A stretch of 64,000 nt of DNA, from assembly GCA_963744275.1 (NCBI GenBank), contig CAVUSX010000011.1, positions 124,001-188,000 on the forward strand, read 5' to 3'. The notes beneath the pieces were generated by a model. The model did not search any database, was not told the origin of the DNA, and worked only from the letters and a program-made list of their open reading frames with translations. A program made the translations under genes and the position numbers. The stretch is from VAZQ01 sp963744275 (GTDB taxonomy: Bacteria > Pseudomonadota > Alphaproteobacteria > Rhizobiales > Xanthobacteraceae). How positions within the stretch are numbered: position 1 is the stretch's first letter; each line of letters starts with the position of its first letter. Below, piece by piece: positions 1 to 8,942 of the stretch.

Positions 1-894
1 GCGCTCGAACAGGATGCGCATGCGATCATATTGCCGGGCCTGCGCCTTGAAGGCGAGCCGCTCGGAGAACGCGGCCAGCGCGGCCGCCGATCCGGGCAGC
101 AATCCGATGATCATCAGGAGATCGACGCCGAAGAACACGGTCTTGCCGATATGGACGAACAGGATCAAGGGCACCAGCAAGAATGCGGTCATCATCAAGA
201 GCACGCTGGCCCAGGTCTCCAGCGATTCCGCCACGCTGTTGTGGTGGAACCCCCGGCGCCGGAAAAAGGCGTATTGCCCATACACCCAGCAGCGGCGGAC
301 GATGCCGTGACAGACCGGGTCGAGCGCACGTTCGTGCGCCACGCCTTCGGCGCGATCGAGCAATTCGAGCGTCCGCAGGCAGATTTTCACCCAGGCGAGC
401 TCGCTCGGTTGCTTGAGCGGATAGGCGTTGGCGAGCACCCCCACCGTATGGGCGTCGACATTGGCACCATCGCCCACTGCGTCCGCCTTGACGTCGGCGG
501 GCCGCAATCCGATGCCCACCAGCCGCCAATAGACCGCCACCCGCAGCGCCTCGGCGAGCGCCCGGTAATCGAGGAAGCGCTCCTGATGCCGGCCCCGGCG
601 CGCGCCCAGGAACACGATGAAGATCAGCACGTAAAGGCAGCTGTAGGCGATCAGCAGAGGCTCGATCGCCTGGTAGGAGAACATGGCGAAGCAAACGAAA
701 GCCGAGAACGTCAGCAGGAACAACAAGAGCCAGTCGCGCTTGAATTGGGTTTGGCAATCGCTCGCGAGCGCGTCGGAGATGGAATAGAGGCGCGACCAGC
801 GCGGCGCCAGCGTGAGCGCGAGGTGCTTGGGATCGGACCGTTCGGACGCCTGCGGATCGATGCCGTCGAACAGGTAATCGAGGCTCTGGGCCAT
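1..894 (-). CDS. SLATT-like membrane protein, C-terminal end cut by window edge
   Basis: The minus-strand frame is open from the ATG at 894 to the window edge, so the end is missing. The protein begins MAQSLDYLFDGIDP. It has a pair of membrane helices (about residues 56-95), then a helical segment with LDYRALAEALR and VYWRLVGIG, and a second pair of hydrophobic helices near the end (ETWASVLLMMTAFL, LLMMIIGLLPGS-like). Two helices followed by a conserved R/AE/LR helix is the SLATT plan, known from nucleotide-sensing conflict systems as a predicted membrane effector. The frame is also open upstream to about 960, and dropping one base near 937 fuses it to the SLOG gene at 935-1798. One split SLOG-SLATT protein is therefore likely. 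Domain naming is by eye. Confidence 0.6.
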   Translation of the reverse strand, partial: MAQSLDYLFDGIDPQASERSDPKHLALTLAPRWSRLYSISDALASDCQTQFKRDWLLLFLLTFSAFVCFAMFSYQAIEPLLIAYSCLYVLIFIVFLGARRGRHQERFLDYRALAEALRVAVYWRLVGIGLRPADVKADAVGDGANVDAHTVGVLANAYPLKQPSELAWVKICLRTLELLDRAEGVAHERALDPVCHGIVRRCWVYGQYAFFRRRGFHHNSVAESLETWASVLLMMTAFLLVPLILFVHIGKTVFFGVDLLMIIGLLPGSAAALAAFSERLAFKAQARQYDRMRILFER

Positions 895-934
895 CTTGGC
901 GCGGCCCGGTTTGGCGGACACCAGCGCCGCCGCC

Positions 935-1798
935 TCACTGGTTGAATTGCCGGGTGAGCGCGACCAGCAGGCCGAACGTCTCCCAGGCATCGAGCTCACG
1001 CCGGTCCGCGTCGGACAATTGCGCCCGCCCGTCCGAGGGTTCGATCCGGAACAGGCGGCCGGCAAATCCGAGGACGCGGTCCAAACCTCGTTTGAGCGCG
1101 CCGCCGCGATAATGGTCGATGACGGCGCGTCCCCATCTTTGAACCGCGACCGCGCGGGCCGGCGAGCCCTGCTTGCGGCGCGCCGCCACGACGTGGACCA
1201 CCGGCCCGATCTCCGATCCGTCGAGGCTGGCCCGCGCCGAGCGGCTGACCTCGAGCGGTATGCCCTCCCGGGTGAACTTGACGACCTCGGCGGTGCCGCC
1301 GACCGCCATATTGGTTTCGTCACCGTCCCAGATCGCAAGCAAGACATTGCAGTGCTGGATGATGAACAGGCCGACCGCGCGATATTGCTCGGCGCGCTTC
1401 TTGGAATTGGTGCGCACCGCCTCCAGCGAGTTTCCATGCGTAAAGGGCATGACCGGGGCGGCGATGGCCTGCGCCAGCAACGCATCGAATTCGGCGACAT
1501 TGCCCGGCTTCAGGCCGGGCTCGAAGTCCCGGAGATATTCCTCGCGCGGCAGCGGCAGCGGAGCGATGAGCCGCGCGCCCTGCGCCAGCGCCACCCGCGC
1601 CACCAGGCGATCGGCGCCTTCCGCCAAGGCGGACAGGACGATGATCGGGGTCTCGTCATCGGGGCCGAGATAGTCGAGCCGCAGGCGCGCGATGACGTTG
1701 GCGACCTCGACCTCGAGCCGGGCCAGGTCCTCGTCCCGCAGATCGCGATGCCCGGTCACGCCGATCACCAGTGGCAGGCGGTCGGGCAGCGGTTGCAT
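935..1798 (-). CDS. SLOG-superfamily nucleotide-binding domain protein
   Basis: A 287-residue protein with a Rossmann-like start (LPLVIGVTGHRDLRDEDLAR), then ALAEGADRLVA, a GARLIAPLPLP strand-loop, and HCNVLLAIWDGDE followed by GGTAEVVKF. This series (GVTGHR, EGAD, LLAIWDG, GGT) is typical of SLOG domains (LOG/DprA/TRPM-N type), which are thought to bind or cleave nucleotide-derived ligands. No catalytic claim is made. It ends QFNQ-stop at 935, where the reading frame of the following membrane protein is already open. A 1-base insertion at about 937 would explain the split. The gene lies 134 bases after the lipoprotein gene on the same strand. Confidence 0.65.
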   Translation of the reverse strand: MQPLPDRLPLVIGVTGHRDLRDEDLARLEVEVANVIARLRLDYLGPDDETPIIVLSALAEGADRLVARVALAQGARLIAPLPLPREEYLRDFEPGLKPGNVAEFDALLAQAIAAPVMPFTHGNSLEAVRTNSKKRAEQYRAVGLFIIQHCNVLLAIWDGDETNMAVGGTAEVVKFTREGIPLEVSRSARASLDGSEIGPVVHVVAARRKQGSPARAVAVQRWGRAVIDHYRGGALKRGLDRVLGFAGRLFRIEPSDGRAQLSDADRRELDAWETFGLLVALTRQFNQ

Positions 1799-1932
1799 GA
1801 TCGTGGCTCCGAGCAGCTTGGCCGGGTTCGATCCATCGTCGGGATCGAGGGATATTCTCGCATGCTCGGCGCGATTCGAGAATTACACCGCCATGATTTC
1901 CGCCGAGACCCGGCAATCGGCCGCCTGCTCCG

Positions 1933-3216
1933 CTATTGGACCGTATGCACGGTCGGCGTGATGGCCAGATCGGAGGCCGAGGTCTGCAGCGCCAGCAGCT
2001 GCGCCAACAAGCTGAAAATGCGCTTGGTATTGGCTGATCCTTCCTCCGGGACGCAGTAATAGCCGTCGATGAAACGCGTTTCCGCGAAACACGCGGAAGT
2101 AGACTGATTGAGCACTACGTTGAGAAGCTGCTTGTCCTCCCTCACGGTGGACAATTCCGGCCGTATATCCTCTTTTCGAATGTATTCGGGTATCTGGCTC
2201 TCGTCGAATTCCAGCCCCCCGTTCTGCTGCCGCAACAGCTTGCCGAGAAACTGATAGATCGCATAGGCCGAACGCGGCAGAATTTCGAACTGCAACGGGC
2301 CCACATGGAACTTGAGCGTATCGGTGGCGGCTTCGTATCGGTCTCCTTCGGCCATGGTGAGCCGCATTTGGGTGAAAGCGCCTGCAGGGTGCCGGGATCC
2401 ACGTATTTGGCCATGATGTATTGCAGCCGTCCCGGGCTCGCCTGGTCCATCGCGGCTTGACCCGCGGCGACCCAAGACATCGTCGAAGCAGAACCGGGAA
2501 AACGAGGCGATCTTGCCGTTTTCGCCCTTTTCCGTGTGCTGGTCCACCGACAGGCCGGTGACCGTCGCCAATTCGGTCCACTCCCGGAAGCAGCGCTTTC
2601 TGGGATCTTGCTGCGGACAGCCGTAATCATACGGGCGGGTTGAACTGGAATCCCAGCGTGCCGCGGTTCCGATCGTGACCTCGACCAAATCCATGAACAG
2701 CCAGAACAGCAGCTCGCGCGAGTACCCCTGCCGGATGAAGAAATTCAGAATGTACAGATCGACCGGACGCAGCAGGGCGTTGTAGAAATCCTTGGTCTCT
2801 TGCGTGGACAGGTTGAATTGCGTCTGCACCGCGATGGCGTCGGTGAGATTGTTGGTATTGCCGAAGATGATGTCGCGGCCCGGGGTGCCGGGCGGCGTGA
2901 GGCATCTGGCGGCGCCGGCGGCCCCGATGGCACCGGCATTGACGTTGAGGCACTGCGGGTTGGGTCCCTCCAGGAAGGAGGGCATCCCGACCGTGGTCGT
3001 GTTCGTCATCTGCGGGATGACTTGGCTGATGGTCGAAAAGCTCAACGGATAATCGTGGCTCGCCCGCACGATGTTGAGAAGAATGGATTCGTTGCGCGCC
3101 TGCGCAATGCTGCGACTGACGGTGTCGTAACGCGGTGCGACCGTCAAATCGACAGCCGCGCACGCGCTCAAAGTCCCGGCGAGCAATACGCCGGCGACAA
3201 AATCGCGACACAACAT
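1933..3216 (-). CDS. Secreted lipoprotein of unknown function (two compensating frameshifts)
   Basis: The start chosen is the ATG at 3216, preceded by AGGGGTGG. The N terminus is a lipoprotein signal: LLAGTLSACAAVDL, with the lipobox LSAC. The roughly 425-residue body has conserved-looking stretches (RNESILLNIVRASHDYPLSF, FFIRQGYSRELLFWLF) but no family I recognise. The frame stays open throughout, yet between about 2370 and 2472 it reads as Gly/Pro/Arg-rich nonsense. There the neighbouring frame gives sensible protein (GRLQYIMAKYVDPGTLQAL). So one extra base near 2472 and one compensating change near 2370 are likely. It lies upstream of the SLOG/SLATT genes on the same strand and may be cotranscribed with them. 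Function is unknown. Confidence 0.7.
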   Translation of the reverse strand: MLCRDFVAGVLLAGTLSACAAVDLTVAPRYDTVSRSIAQARNESILLNIVRASHDYPLSFSTISQVIPQMTNTTTVGMPSFLEGPNPQCLNVNAGAIGAAGAARCLTPPGTPGRDIIFGNTNNLTDAIAVQTQFNLSTQETKDFYNALLRPVDLYILNFFIRQGYSRELLFWLFMDLVEVTIGTAARWDSSSTRPYDYGCPQQDPRKRCFREWTELATVTGLSVDQHTEKGENGKIASFSRFCFDDVLGRRGSSRDGPGEPGTAAIHHGQIRGSRHPAGAFTQMRLTMAEGDRYEAATDTLKFHVGPLQFEILPRSAYAIYQFLGKLLRQQNGGLEFDESQIPEYIRKEDIRPELSTVREDKQLLNVVLNQSTSACFAETRFIDGYYCVPEEGSANTKRIFSLLAQLLALQTSASDLAITPTVHTVQ

Positions 3217-3488
3217 AACGCCACCCCTGCCCCGCAACAATTATTCTTATTTTCTTATAATCTGTGCATGCGGAGGCGCGGGCGTCAAGCACGATCGGGC
3301 ACGACCATACCGTCGCCCGAACGCGTGATCTTTCGGCAACACTATTCGTTGGCGAGGGCGGGCTTTTCCCTGAAAATGCTTTAGGAGTTGGAATCCCCTG
3401 CGTGCCGGGCAAGCCCCGGGGGTTTACAGGTGCGAGCCACCGGCGCGTAGAGCTATGGGCGGCGGGTACATGCGATGAGGTGCCGGAC

Positions 3489-4262
3489 GTGACCTTTCAA
3501 ACCATCGCGGTCGAGGTGTCGGCCCGCCGCATCGCCACGGTTCTGTTGAACCGGCCCGAGCGCGGCAACGCTTTCGATCAGCGCATGCTCGATGAGCTCG
3601 GCCAGGCCTTCGCCGCGCTGGCCGCCGACGAGGCGGCGCGCATCGTGGTCTTGCGCGGAAGCGGACGTCATTTCTGCACCGGCGCCGATCTGGCGCGCGC
3701 GGCGGCGCCCCCACATCCGCCTGCGGCCGCGGCCGCGCGGTTTTCGTTGCGGGACGTGCTGGCGAGCCTGGATGCCTTGCCGAAGCCGACGCTGGCGGTG
3801 GTGCACGGCGCGGCGGTCGGCGGCGGCGCCGCCTTCGCGGCCTGCTGCGATGCCGTCATTGCGGCCGATGGCGCCTTCTTCTCGATCCCCGAGGTGCGGG
3901 TGGGGATGCCTCCACTCGGGGTCGCTCCATTCTTGGTGCGCGCGATCGGACATCGCCAGTTCCGTCGCTATGGGCTCTCGGGCGAGCGGATCGGCGCCGC
4001 CGAAGCCTTGCGCTTGGGATTGGCGCACGAAGTCTGCGCCGCCGATGCCCTCGACGCGACGCTGGAGCGGATGGCGGATGAGTTCCTGCAGGCTGCGCCG
4101 GGTGCGGTCAGGACGCTCAAGACCGCCGCCGCCCAATACGCTTCCCCGACCTTGTCGGCCATCCTGGCCAACCAAGCGCCGCACGATCCCAAGACCCCGG
4201 AGGCGCTCGAAGGGATCGCGAGCTTCCGCGAGAAACGCAAGCCGAGCTGGTATCCGACCTGA
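3489..4262 (+). CDS. Enoyl-CoA hydratase/isomerase family protein
   Basis: Crotonase-fold protein of about 257 residues. Visible motifs are VLLNRPERGNAF, the oxyanion-hole strand RHFCTGADL, and AVVHGAAVGGGAAFAACCD, the second oxyanion-hole loop with the Gly-rich helix start. These are followed by FFSIPEVRVGMPP, where the catalytic Glu of hydratases normally lies. The family hydrates or isomerises acyl-CoA thioesters in fatty-acid or aromatic-acid breakdown; the substrate cannot be read here. The open frame extends upstream to 3264, but that part has no family similarity. The GTG at 3489 has a GATGAGG ribosome-binding site just upstream and starts directly before the first strand (VTFQTIAVEV). 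The gene stands alone on the plus strand. Confidence 0.85.
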   Translation: MTFQTIAVEVSARRIATVLLNRPERGNAFDQRMLDELGQAFAALAADEAARIVVLRGSGRHFCTGADLARAAAPPHPPAAAAARFSLRDVLASLDALPKPTLAVVHGAAVGGGAAFAACCDAVIAADGAFFSIPEVRVGMPPLGVAPFLVRAIGHRQFRRYGLSGERIGAAEALRLGLAHEVCAADALDATLERMADEFLQAAPGAVRTLKTAAAQYASPTLSAILANQAPHDPKTPEALEGIASFREKRKPSWYPT

Positions 4263-4458
4263 CACCGGACTGCGCATGAAGGCAACGCCTCGAGATGAAG
4301 GACCCGAGCGGGCGCTGGAGGCGTCGCCCCGAACAGGCAGGATTGTGGGTGCCGCGGCGGAGCTTGTTAGCTTGTTAAATACAGGAAAAAGAACAAGCGG
4401 CGGGCTTGCGGCGGGGCAATGGCTTTCGAGCGGAGCGGCGGATCGCGGACATTAAAAG

Positions 4459-4485
4459 GCCCCGGCGCGGCTTCCCGCCCGGGGC
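4459..4485 (-). terminator. Rho-independent terminator of the 7990-4590 operon
   Basis: Stem GCCCCGG (4459-4465) pairs with CCGGGGC (4479-4485) around a 13-base loop. Read on the minus strand the hairpin is followed by CTTTTAAT. It lies about 105 bases beyond the stop of the membrane protein at 4590-5222 and closes that minus-strand gene group. The remainder of 4263-4589 shows no gene. A GAGTTTCAATTTCC sequence at 4494 recurs near 8344. Confidence 0.6.
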
Positions 4486-4589
4486 ACACTTCGTGAGTTT
4501 CAATTTCCCGAATATACCGTTTCGGTGATTCGTGCAAGACTTTGCCAAACCCCAAATCGCGCAGCGCGCGACGCGTGCAACACGGCCGG

Positions 4590-5222
4590 TCATGTCCGCC
4601 TGCTGCTGTGCGATCCGGCGACCAGGTACCCGATGCGGGCCGCGACCGCTGCCTGCCAGACGACCATCGTGGCGAAGAAGCCAGGACCGGTGACGGGAGG
4701 CCACAGGATATTCGTGGTGGCGAATTGCAGGATCAGCCCGGCGGCCGCTCCGATCAGAACAACGGTTGCCCAGTCGAAAAAATTGCGGAAGGTCTTGTCG
4801 GCGATCGAGACCGCCATCGCAATGAAGAGGCTCCAGACGAGCCCTGCCAACAACCCGGATATTGCGAGCCTGTAGGGATAGTACCAATCGACGGGAATTG
4901 GTTGGGAATCGTCCAGGCTTGTTCCGGAAGGGTCAGGATAAAGGTCATAAACGGATTGCGCGGCATCTTGTGCCAGCATCCAGCCGAGAATGCTGAGCAC
5001 AAGCAGCATCCCGAGCTCGAACTTGCTCTTGATTTGCAGATAGCGACCCGCCGTGATCAGGGCGATGCCAAAGCACAGGCCGGGAGCAGCAAAACCGCCG
5101 AACAGATAGAACTGGGTAAAAAGCAGGTATGACAGCATGCCGGAAATTGCACCCATTCCGGCGATTACGAAGGCTGCACGCGCCGACGATGGGTTGGGCG
5201 GAGCCGGCGGAAGTGCGGTCAT
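4590..5222 (-). CDS. Polytopic membrane protein, unknown function
   Basis: A 210-residue protein with about six hydrophobic segments, for example AAFVIAGMGAISGMLSYLLF, FELGMLLVLSILGWMLA, YRLAISGLLAGLVWSLFIAM, ATVVLIGAAAGLILQF and FFATMVVWQAAVAARIGYLV. A polar loop rich in Asp/Pro/Tyr (about residues 88-115) probably faces one side of the membrane. No family is recognised. It starts 31 bases after the CHASE2-SpoIIE phosphatase gene on the same strand and precedes a terminator, so it is probably the last gene of that operon. A supporting role in the same signalling unit is only an inference. Confidence 0.7.
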   Translation of the reverse strand: MTALPPAPPNPSSARAAFVIAGMGAISGMLSYLLFTQFYLFGGFAAPGLCFGIALITAGRYLQIKSKFELGMLLVLSILGWMLAQDAAQSVYDLYPDPSGTSLDDSQPIPVDWYYPYRLAISGLLAGLVWSLFIAMAVSIADKTFRNFFDWATVVLIGAAAGLILQFATTNILWPPVTGPGFFATMVVWQAAVAARIGYLVAGSHSSRRT

Positions 5223-5253
5223 GGGCTTACCCGGTTTTGGTGGAAAAAATCAA

Positions 5254-7283
5254 TCACCGCTCGTTCCGAACGACCGCGACGCATGTGATGTCGTCGGACT
5301 GGGGTGCACCCTTGGCGAACTCCGCCACGCGCTTGATGACGTGCTCCACCACGCTGCGCGCGGGTTGCCCGCGCTGCTCGAGAATCGCCGCTTCGAGACG
5401 CTTCATCCCGAACTGGGCGGATTGGGAGGTTTCGGCTTCGGTCACGCCATCGGTGTAGAGCAACAGCATGTCGCCGTGCGCCAGCGCGATCGAGCGCGGC
5501 ACATAATTGCTTTCTTCGAGGACCCCGAGCGGCGGCCCGCAGTTGCGCAAGGGCTCGAAGGTGCTCTCGCCTCGGCGCAGGACCAGGGGCGGATTGTGAC
5601 CACAGTTGCAATAGATCAATGTGCCTGAGGCGCGCATCGATCACGCCGCAGAACAGAGTCGTGAACAGGTCTTCTCGATTGTCGGCGACCAGGCGTTTGT
5701 TGGCGGCATTGATCTCCGCCTGAAGGTCTTGGCCGGAACGGACCACCAGCCGCATGATCGTTTGCGTGATCGCCATGAACAGCGAGGCCGGAACGCCCTT
5801 GCCGCAAACGTCGCCGATCGTGACCACGACCCGGTTTGCGTCCAATCCGACGACGTCGTACAGGTCGCCGCCGACCTCGCGCGCCGGCACCATGTGGGCG
5901 AAAATATCGAGCTGGCCTTCGGCGAAGTCGCTCGACTGCATGCTCGGCAGCATTGCCCGCTGGATGGCCGCGGCGCTCGCCATCTCGGCCTCGTGCGCCC
6001 GCTTCTGAGCCAACTGCGCGACCATGATGCGGTCGGCGACGACGAGGCGATAGCTGATCGCCGCGCCGAGCGCGGCCAGCGCGGTCAACAGCGGCTCGAC
6101 CAGCGGTACCGCCAGCGCGCCTCGAAACGCAATCGTCGCGCCCGCGGTCCAGACTGCCGCAATCCCGAGGAAGCTGAACGCCGCTGCGGTGGGCCCGAGC
6201 GCCAGCGCGGCCGCGATCGCGAGCGCCGCCAGCACGAACGACGCGATCCCGGTGCCGGCGCGGGAAAATTCGATCAGCGCGTCGCCCCGCATGAGGTTGT
6301 TCACCGCCGTGGCGTGGATGTACACGCCGGCAATCGAGTCGCGGATGAACGTCGGTGCGACCGCCGGCGCCGTCAGCGCACAGCGCTCCGCGCGCGCGCC
6401 TTCGGGCGCGGTGGCAAAACGCTTGGACGTGATCTTGCGGTCCTCGACGTCGAGCACCGTGCCGATCAGCACGACCTTGCCGTCGAAATGGCGCCGGAAG
6501 AAGTCCTTGTCGTCCTTCTCGACGCAAGCGCAGCAGATCGGCGAGCGAAAAGGTCGGAATGTCGTCGGCGCCGCCCGCGAAGTTGAGCGTGATCGTGTCC
6601 GCCACGGCGCCGGCGGTTGCGAGCTTCGCGGATACCGGTGCACCGGTCGCGCGCGCGGCCAGCTCCGCTGCCATCGAGGGTACCGGCTCGCCATCGACCG
6701 TGAATTGAAGCGGCATGCGTCGGATCACGCCGTCGGGATCGTCGTAAGCGTTCAGCGCCCGGATGTTGCGTCCGAATCCGACCGCGGCGCGCTGGCCGGG
6801 CGAGGGCAGGACCGGACTGTCCTGATGCTGGACCTCGCCGAGCACGACTTTGCCGGCGCGCGCGCCGAGCGCGAGCGCACGCAGATAGTCCCGGTCGAAG
6901 CCGCGCAAACGGGTGCCCAGGGTGTCGTCGCCGAACGGCACCTCTGATTGCTCGATCGAGGTCGGGAACACGATGTCGAAACCCACGACCTTGGCGCCGC
7001 CGTCGATGATCGCGGTCAACACCCGGCCGATCTCGGGCGTCCAGGTGACGCTCGGACTGCCTTCGAACGGCGCGGTCCGGAAGGTTTCCTCGTCGAGCGC
7101 GAGCACGACCGTGGGCGAGGACGCCGGTGGGTGCGCGTCGCCGAAGGCGCGCCAGCGCAGCATGGTCAGCAAGTCGATCGAGAAGCCCGGAAAGGCGTCG
7201 AGCGCGGGTGAGGCGGCGAGGAGACCCGCGGCGAGCGCGATCAGAACGCCTGCTGCTGCCGCGCGCAGGCGAACCGGATCCAT
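5254..7283 (-). CDS. CHASE2 sensor - SpoIIE/PP2C-type serine phosphatase (two frameshifts)
   Basis: Composite protein of about 675 residues. An N-terminal membrane anchor leads into an extracytoplasmic CHASE2 domain (GGAKVVGFDIVFP, RNIRALNAYDDPDGVIRRMP, then DFFRRHFDGKVVLIGT). Three membrane helices follow, and then a SpoIIE/PP2C phosphatase domain with its metal-binding acidic motifs intact (REVGGDLYD, TIGDVCGKGVPASLFM, APQSDDITCVAV). Such proteins dephosphorylate anti-sigma antagonists or similar regulators in response to external signals. The frame is broken at about 6530 (extra T, LLRCVEKDDKDF expected) and about 5635 (extra C, DARSGTLIYCNCGHN expected). It follows the secreted protein at 7990 and precedes the membrane protein at 5222. 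No anti-sigma or STAS partner is in the window. Confidence 0.85.
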
Positions 7284-7990
7284 GGACGCTGCGGCCGGAC
7301 GGGGCTATTGGAAGCGCAGCAGGCGGCTGACGACCGGCGCGGGCCGGAAGTAGCCTTGGCGTCGATCTGGAACAGCATTTTGTGGCCGCCGATGCTCGCA
7401 TCGTAGATGGCGCCGCGGGCAAGGCTGATGTTCACCGTGGCCAGATCGTAGAAGCCGGCGGCCGCGGTGGTGTCGTCGATCTTGAGCTCGTGGCGTTCGC
7501 CCTTACGGTCGACGCGCTCGATCAGCAGGGTACGGTCACCGCTGGCCAGGACCTTGGGGAGCTGGACCAGCGGCGTGCGCGCATAGAGCGTCGGCTGGAT
7601 GTCCGCACTCTGGAGCCGGAACGCGCTGGCGGCGCTCTTGCTCGCCTGCTGAGAGGTCAGCCGTATCTTGCCGCCGTCACACGGGACCTTGGCCTGGACG
7701 ATCTGGCCGTCGCGGACATCGCTGTGATCCGCGCCCACGATCACGGTGCCGCCGGTGATGGTCTCGTGCTCGCAGGACTTGAGATAGCTGAGAACCAGGA
7801 CGTCGCCGGGCGCGAGCTTGATCACCTGGCCGTTGCCGACATAGTCCATGAACTCGATGTCGGCGGTGGCGCTTTTCACATCCTCCACCAGCGCGGTCGG
7901 GATCATGGGTGCCGGAGCGTGCGCCGACGCTTGAGTCGCAAGCGCGACGGCAGCCACGGTGGCGGCGACGAGCGTTCTGAGCGCCATCAA
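7241..7990 (-). CDS. Secreted protein of unknown function, possibly FecR-like
   Basis: A cleavable signal peptide (VAATVAAVALATQASAHA) starts a protein of about 230 residues with beta-rich sequence. A segment around VGNGQVIKLAPGDVLVLSYL recalls the FecR-type fold, where a quantity is set by LxxGDxL, but this is tentative. The last ~20 residues look out of frame. One missing base near 7349 would give a tail FRPAPVVSRLLRFQ and a stop at 7305, leaving a normal gap before the phosphatase gene at 7283 instead of a 43-base overlap. As first gene of the group it may be the periplasmic partner of the CHASE2 sensor. Confidence 0.65.
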   Translation of the reverse strand: MMALRTLVAATVAAVALATQASAHAPAPMIPTALVEDVKSATADIEFMDYVGNGQVIKLAPGDVLVLSYLKSCEHETITGGTVIVGADHSDVRDGQIVQAKVPCDGGKIRLTSQQASKSAASAFRLQSADIQPTLYARTPLVQLPKVLASGDRTLLIERVDRKGERHELKIDDTTAAAGFYDLATVNISLARGAIYDASIGGHKMLFQIDAKATSGPRRSSAACCASNSPVRPQRPWIRFACARQQQAF

Positions 7991-8083
7991 ACGGTCTCCA
8001 TGGGTCGAAAAGCCTTTTCACAACAACATTTAGCATAATGGGCGAAGATTTGCATAGTGGTCCGCAGCTGCGCTCCGCGGCGC

Positions 8084-8334
8084 GGCGCAATAAAGCGATT
8101 GCGCCCTACGACCAAACAAAAATGCATGGCTGCGGGCGCTGGCAGCATTGAAAATACAATCTGCAAACAATGGATCGCCCTTTTCATGGCCTCGGAGCCA
8201 TGCAGTTTCCGCGGGGCTTTGGTAGGGCGCAATCGCTTAATTGCGCCAACCGGCGGCGCCCCGCCCCCTACATTTGAGCTCAGGCGCAACCGGCTGGGCG
8301 GAGCGGCGCAATAAAGCGATTGCGCCCTACGACC
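8084..8334. repeat. REP-like palindromic repeats (GCGCAAT...ATTGCGC family)
   Basis: The 30-base unit GCGCAATAAAGCGATTGCGC plus CCTACGACC occurs at 8084-8113 and 8305-8334, and inverted at 8221-8248. Each unit is itself a GCGCAAT/ATTGCGC hairpin. The rest of the 560-base gap 7991-8553 shows no convincing gene. Just beyond the last unit, 8336-8364 resembles 4486-4514 (about 25 of 29 bases), so a further dispersed element may abut here. Confidence 0.7.
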
Positions 8335-8553
8335 CACACTCCGGGAGTTTCAATTTCCTCAATCCACTGATTTGCACGGTCGCGTCAAGCGATCGTTCGC
8401 AACCTCGGAATCGCACCGCCGGACATTGGCCCGCCCGGCCGGATGCCGTAGCTTCGCCGTCATGTCCTCGGCACCGTCCCCAACTCCCGCGCCCGCCGCC
8501 GGCTCGTCGGGAGCGGCGTTTCTGGCCGTGGCGCTCAAGCGCGGCGAGCGAAG

Positions 8554-8856
8554 ATGAATCTGTCCGCGGACATGGCGCGCTATCTCGCCTGGGCAGCGGT
8601 GGTCGTGGCGGGCGCCCTATTCGCGGTCGTCGATTGGCGATGGATCGGACGTCCCATTCTCGGAGTGCTCCTGGCCGCCGGTGTCGGGGGCGGCACCATC
8701 GTTACACAGGTCAGTCCGTTCACTTTCGGAGCGGGCGGCTACTACATGGAGGGCGTGCTCGTCGCTGCCGGGTCGGCACTCGCTTTGACAGGCTATGTCT
8801 TTGCAGCCGGGGGGCGATATTTGCGTCGGTGTTTCGGCAGGCACGGTCCGTCGTGA
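8554..8856 (+). CDS. Small membrane protein, unknown
   Basis: 100 residues with three hydrophobic segments (YLAWAAVVVAGALFAVV, PILGVLLAAGVGGGTIV, MEGVLVAAGSALALTGYVFA). It recalls small tripartite-transporter TctB-like or other helper subunits, but no family can be assigned. The ribosome-binding site is weak (AGCGAAG). A preceding short frame from 8462 (MSSAPSPTPAPAAGSSG) ends at 8557 and overlaps it, so the true start may lie upstream with a frameshift. Moderate doubt that this is a gene. Confidence 0.4.
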   Translation: MNLSADMARYLAWAAVVVAGALFAVVDWRWIGRPILGVLLAAGVGGGTIVTQVSPFTFGAGGYYMEGVLVAAGSALALTGYVFAAGGRYLRRCFGRHGPS

Positions 8857-8942
8857 CCGAGCGGGTGTCGGGGAGCGAAAGCCGCTCTTCGATCCGTTTG
8901 ATTTACCGCAAGCCTGGTGGCCAGACTCCCGGGATACCCTGC

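Noticed and set aside
31..945. A 304-residue plus-strand open frame at the left edge
   Set aside because: Gln/His/Glu-rich shadow; the minus strand in another frame encodes a membrane protein with clear helices running off the edge.
3264..3488. N-terminal extension of the enoyl-CoA hydratase
   Set aside because: No similarity to crotonases and no ribosome-binding site; GTG at 3489 has GATGAGG and fits the family start.
8462..8557. A 31-residue Pro/Ala-rich frame before the small membrane protein
   Set aside because: Too short, low complexity and no clear ribosome-binding site; kept only as a remark on the 8554 gene.
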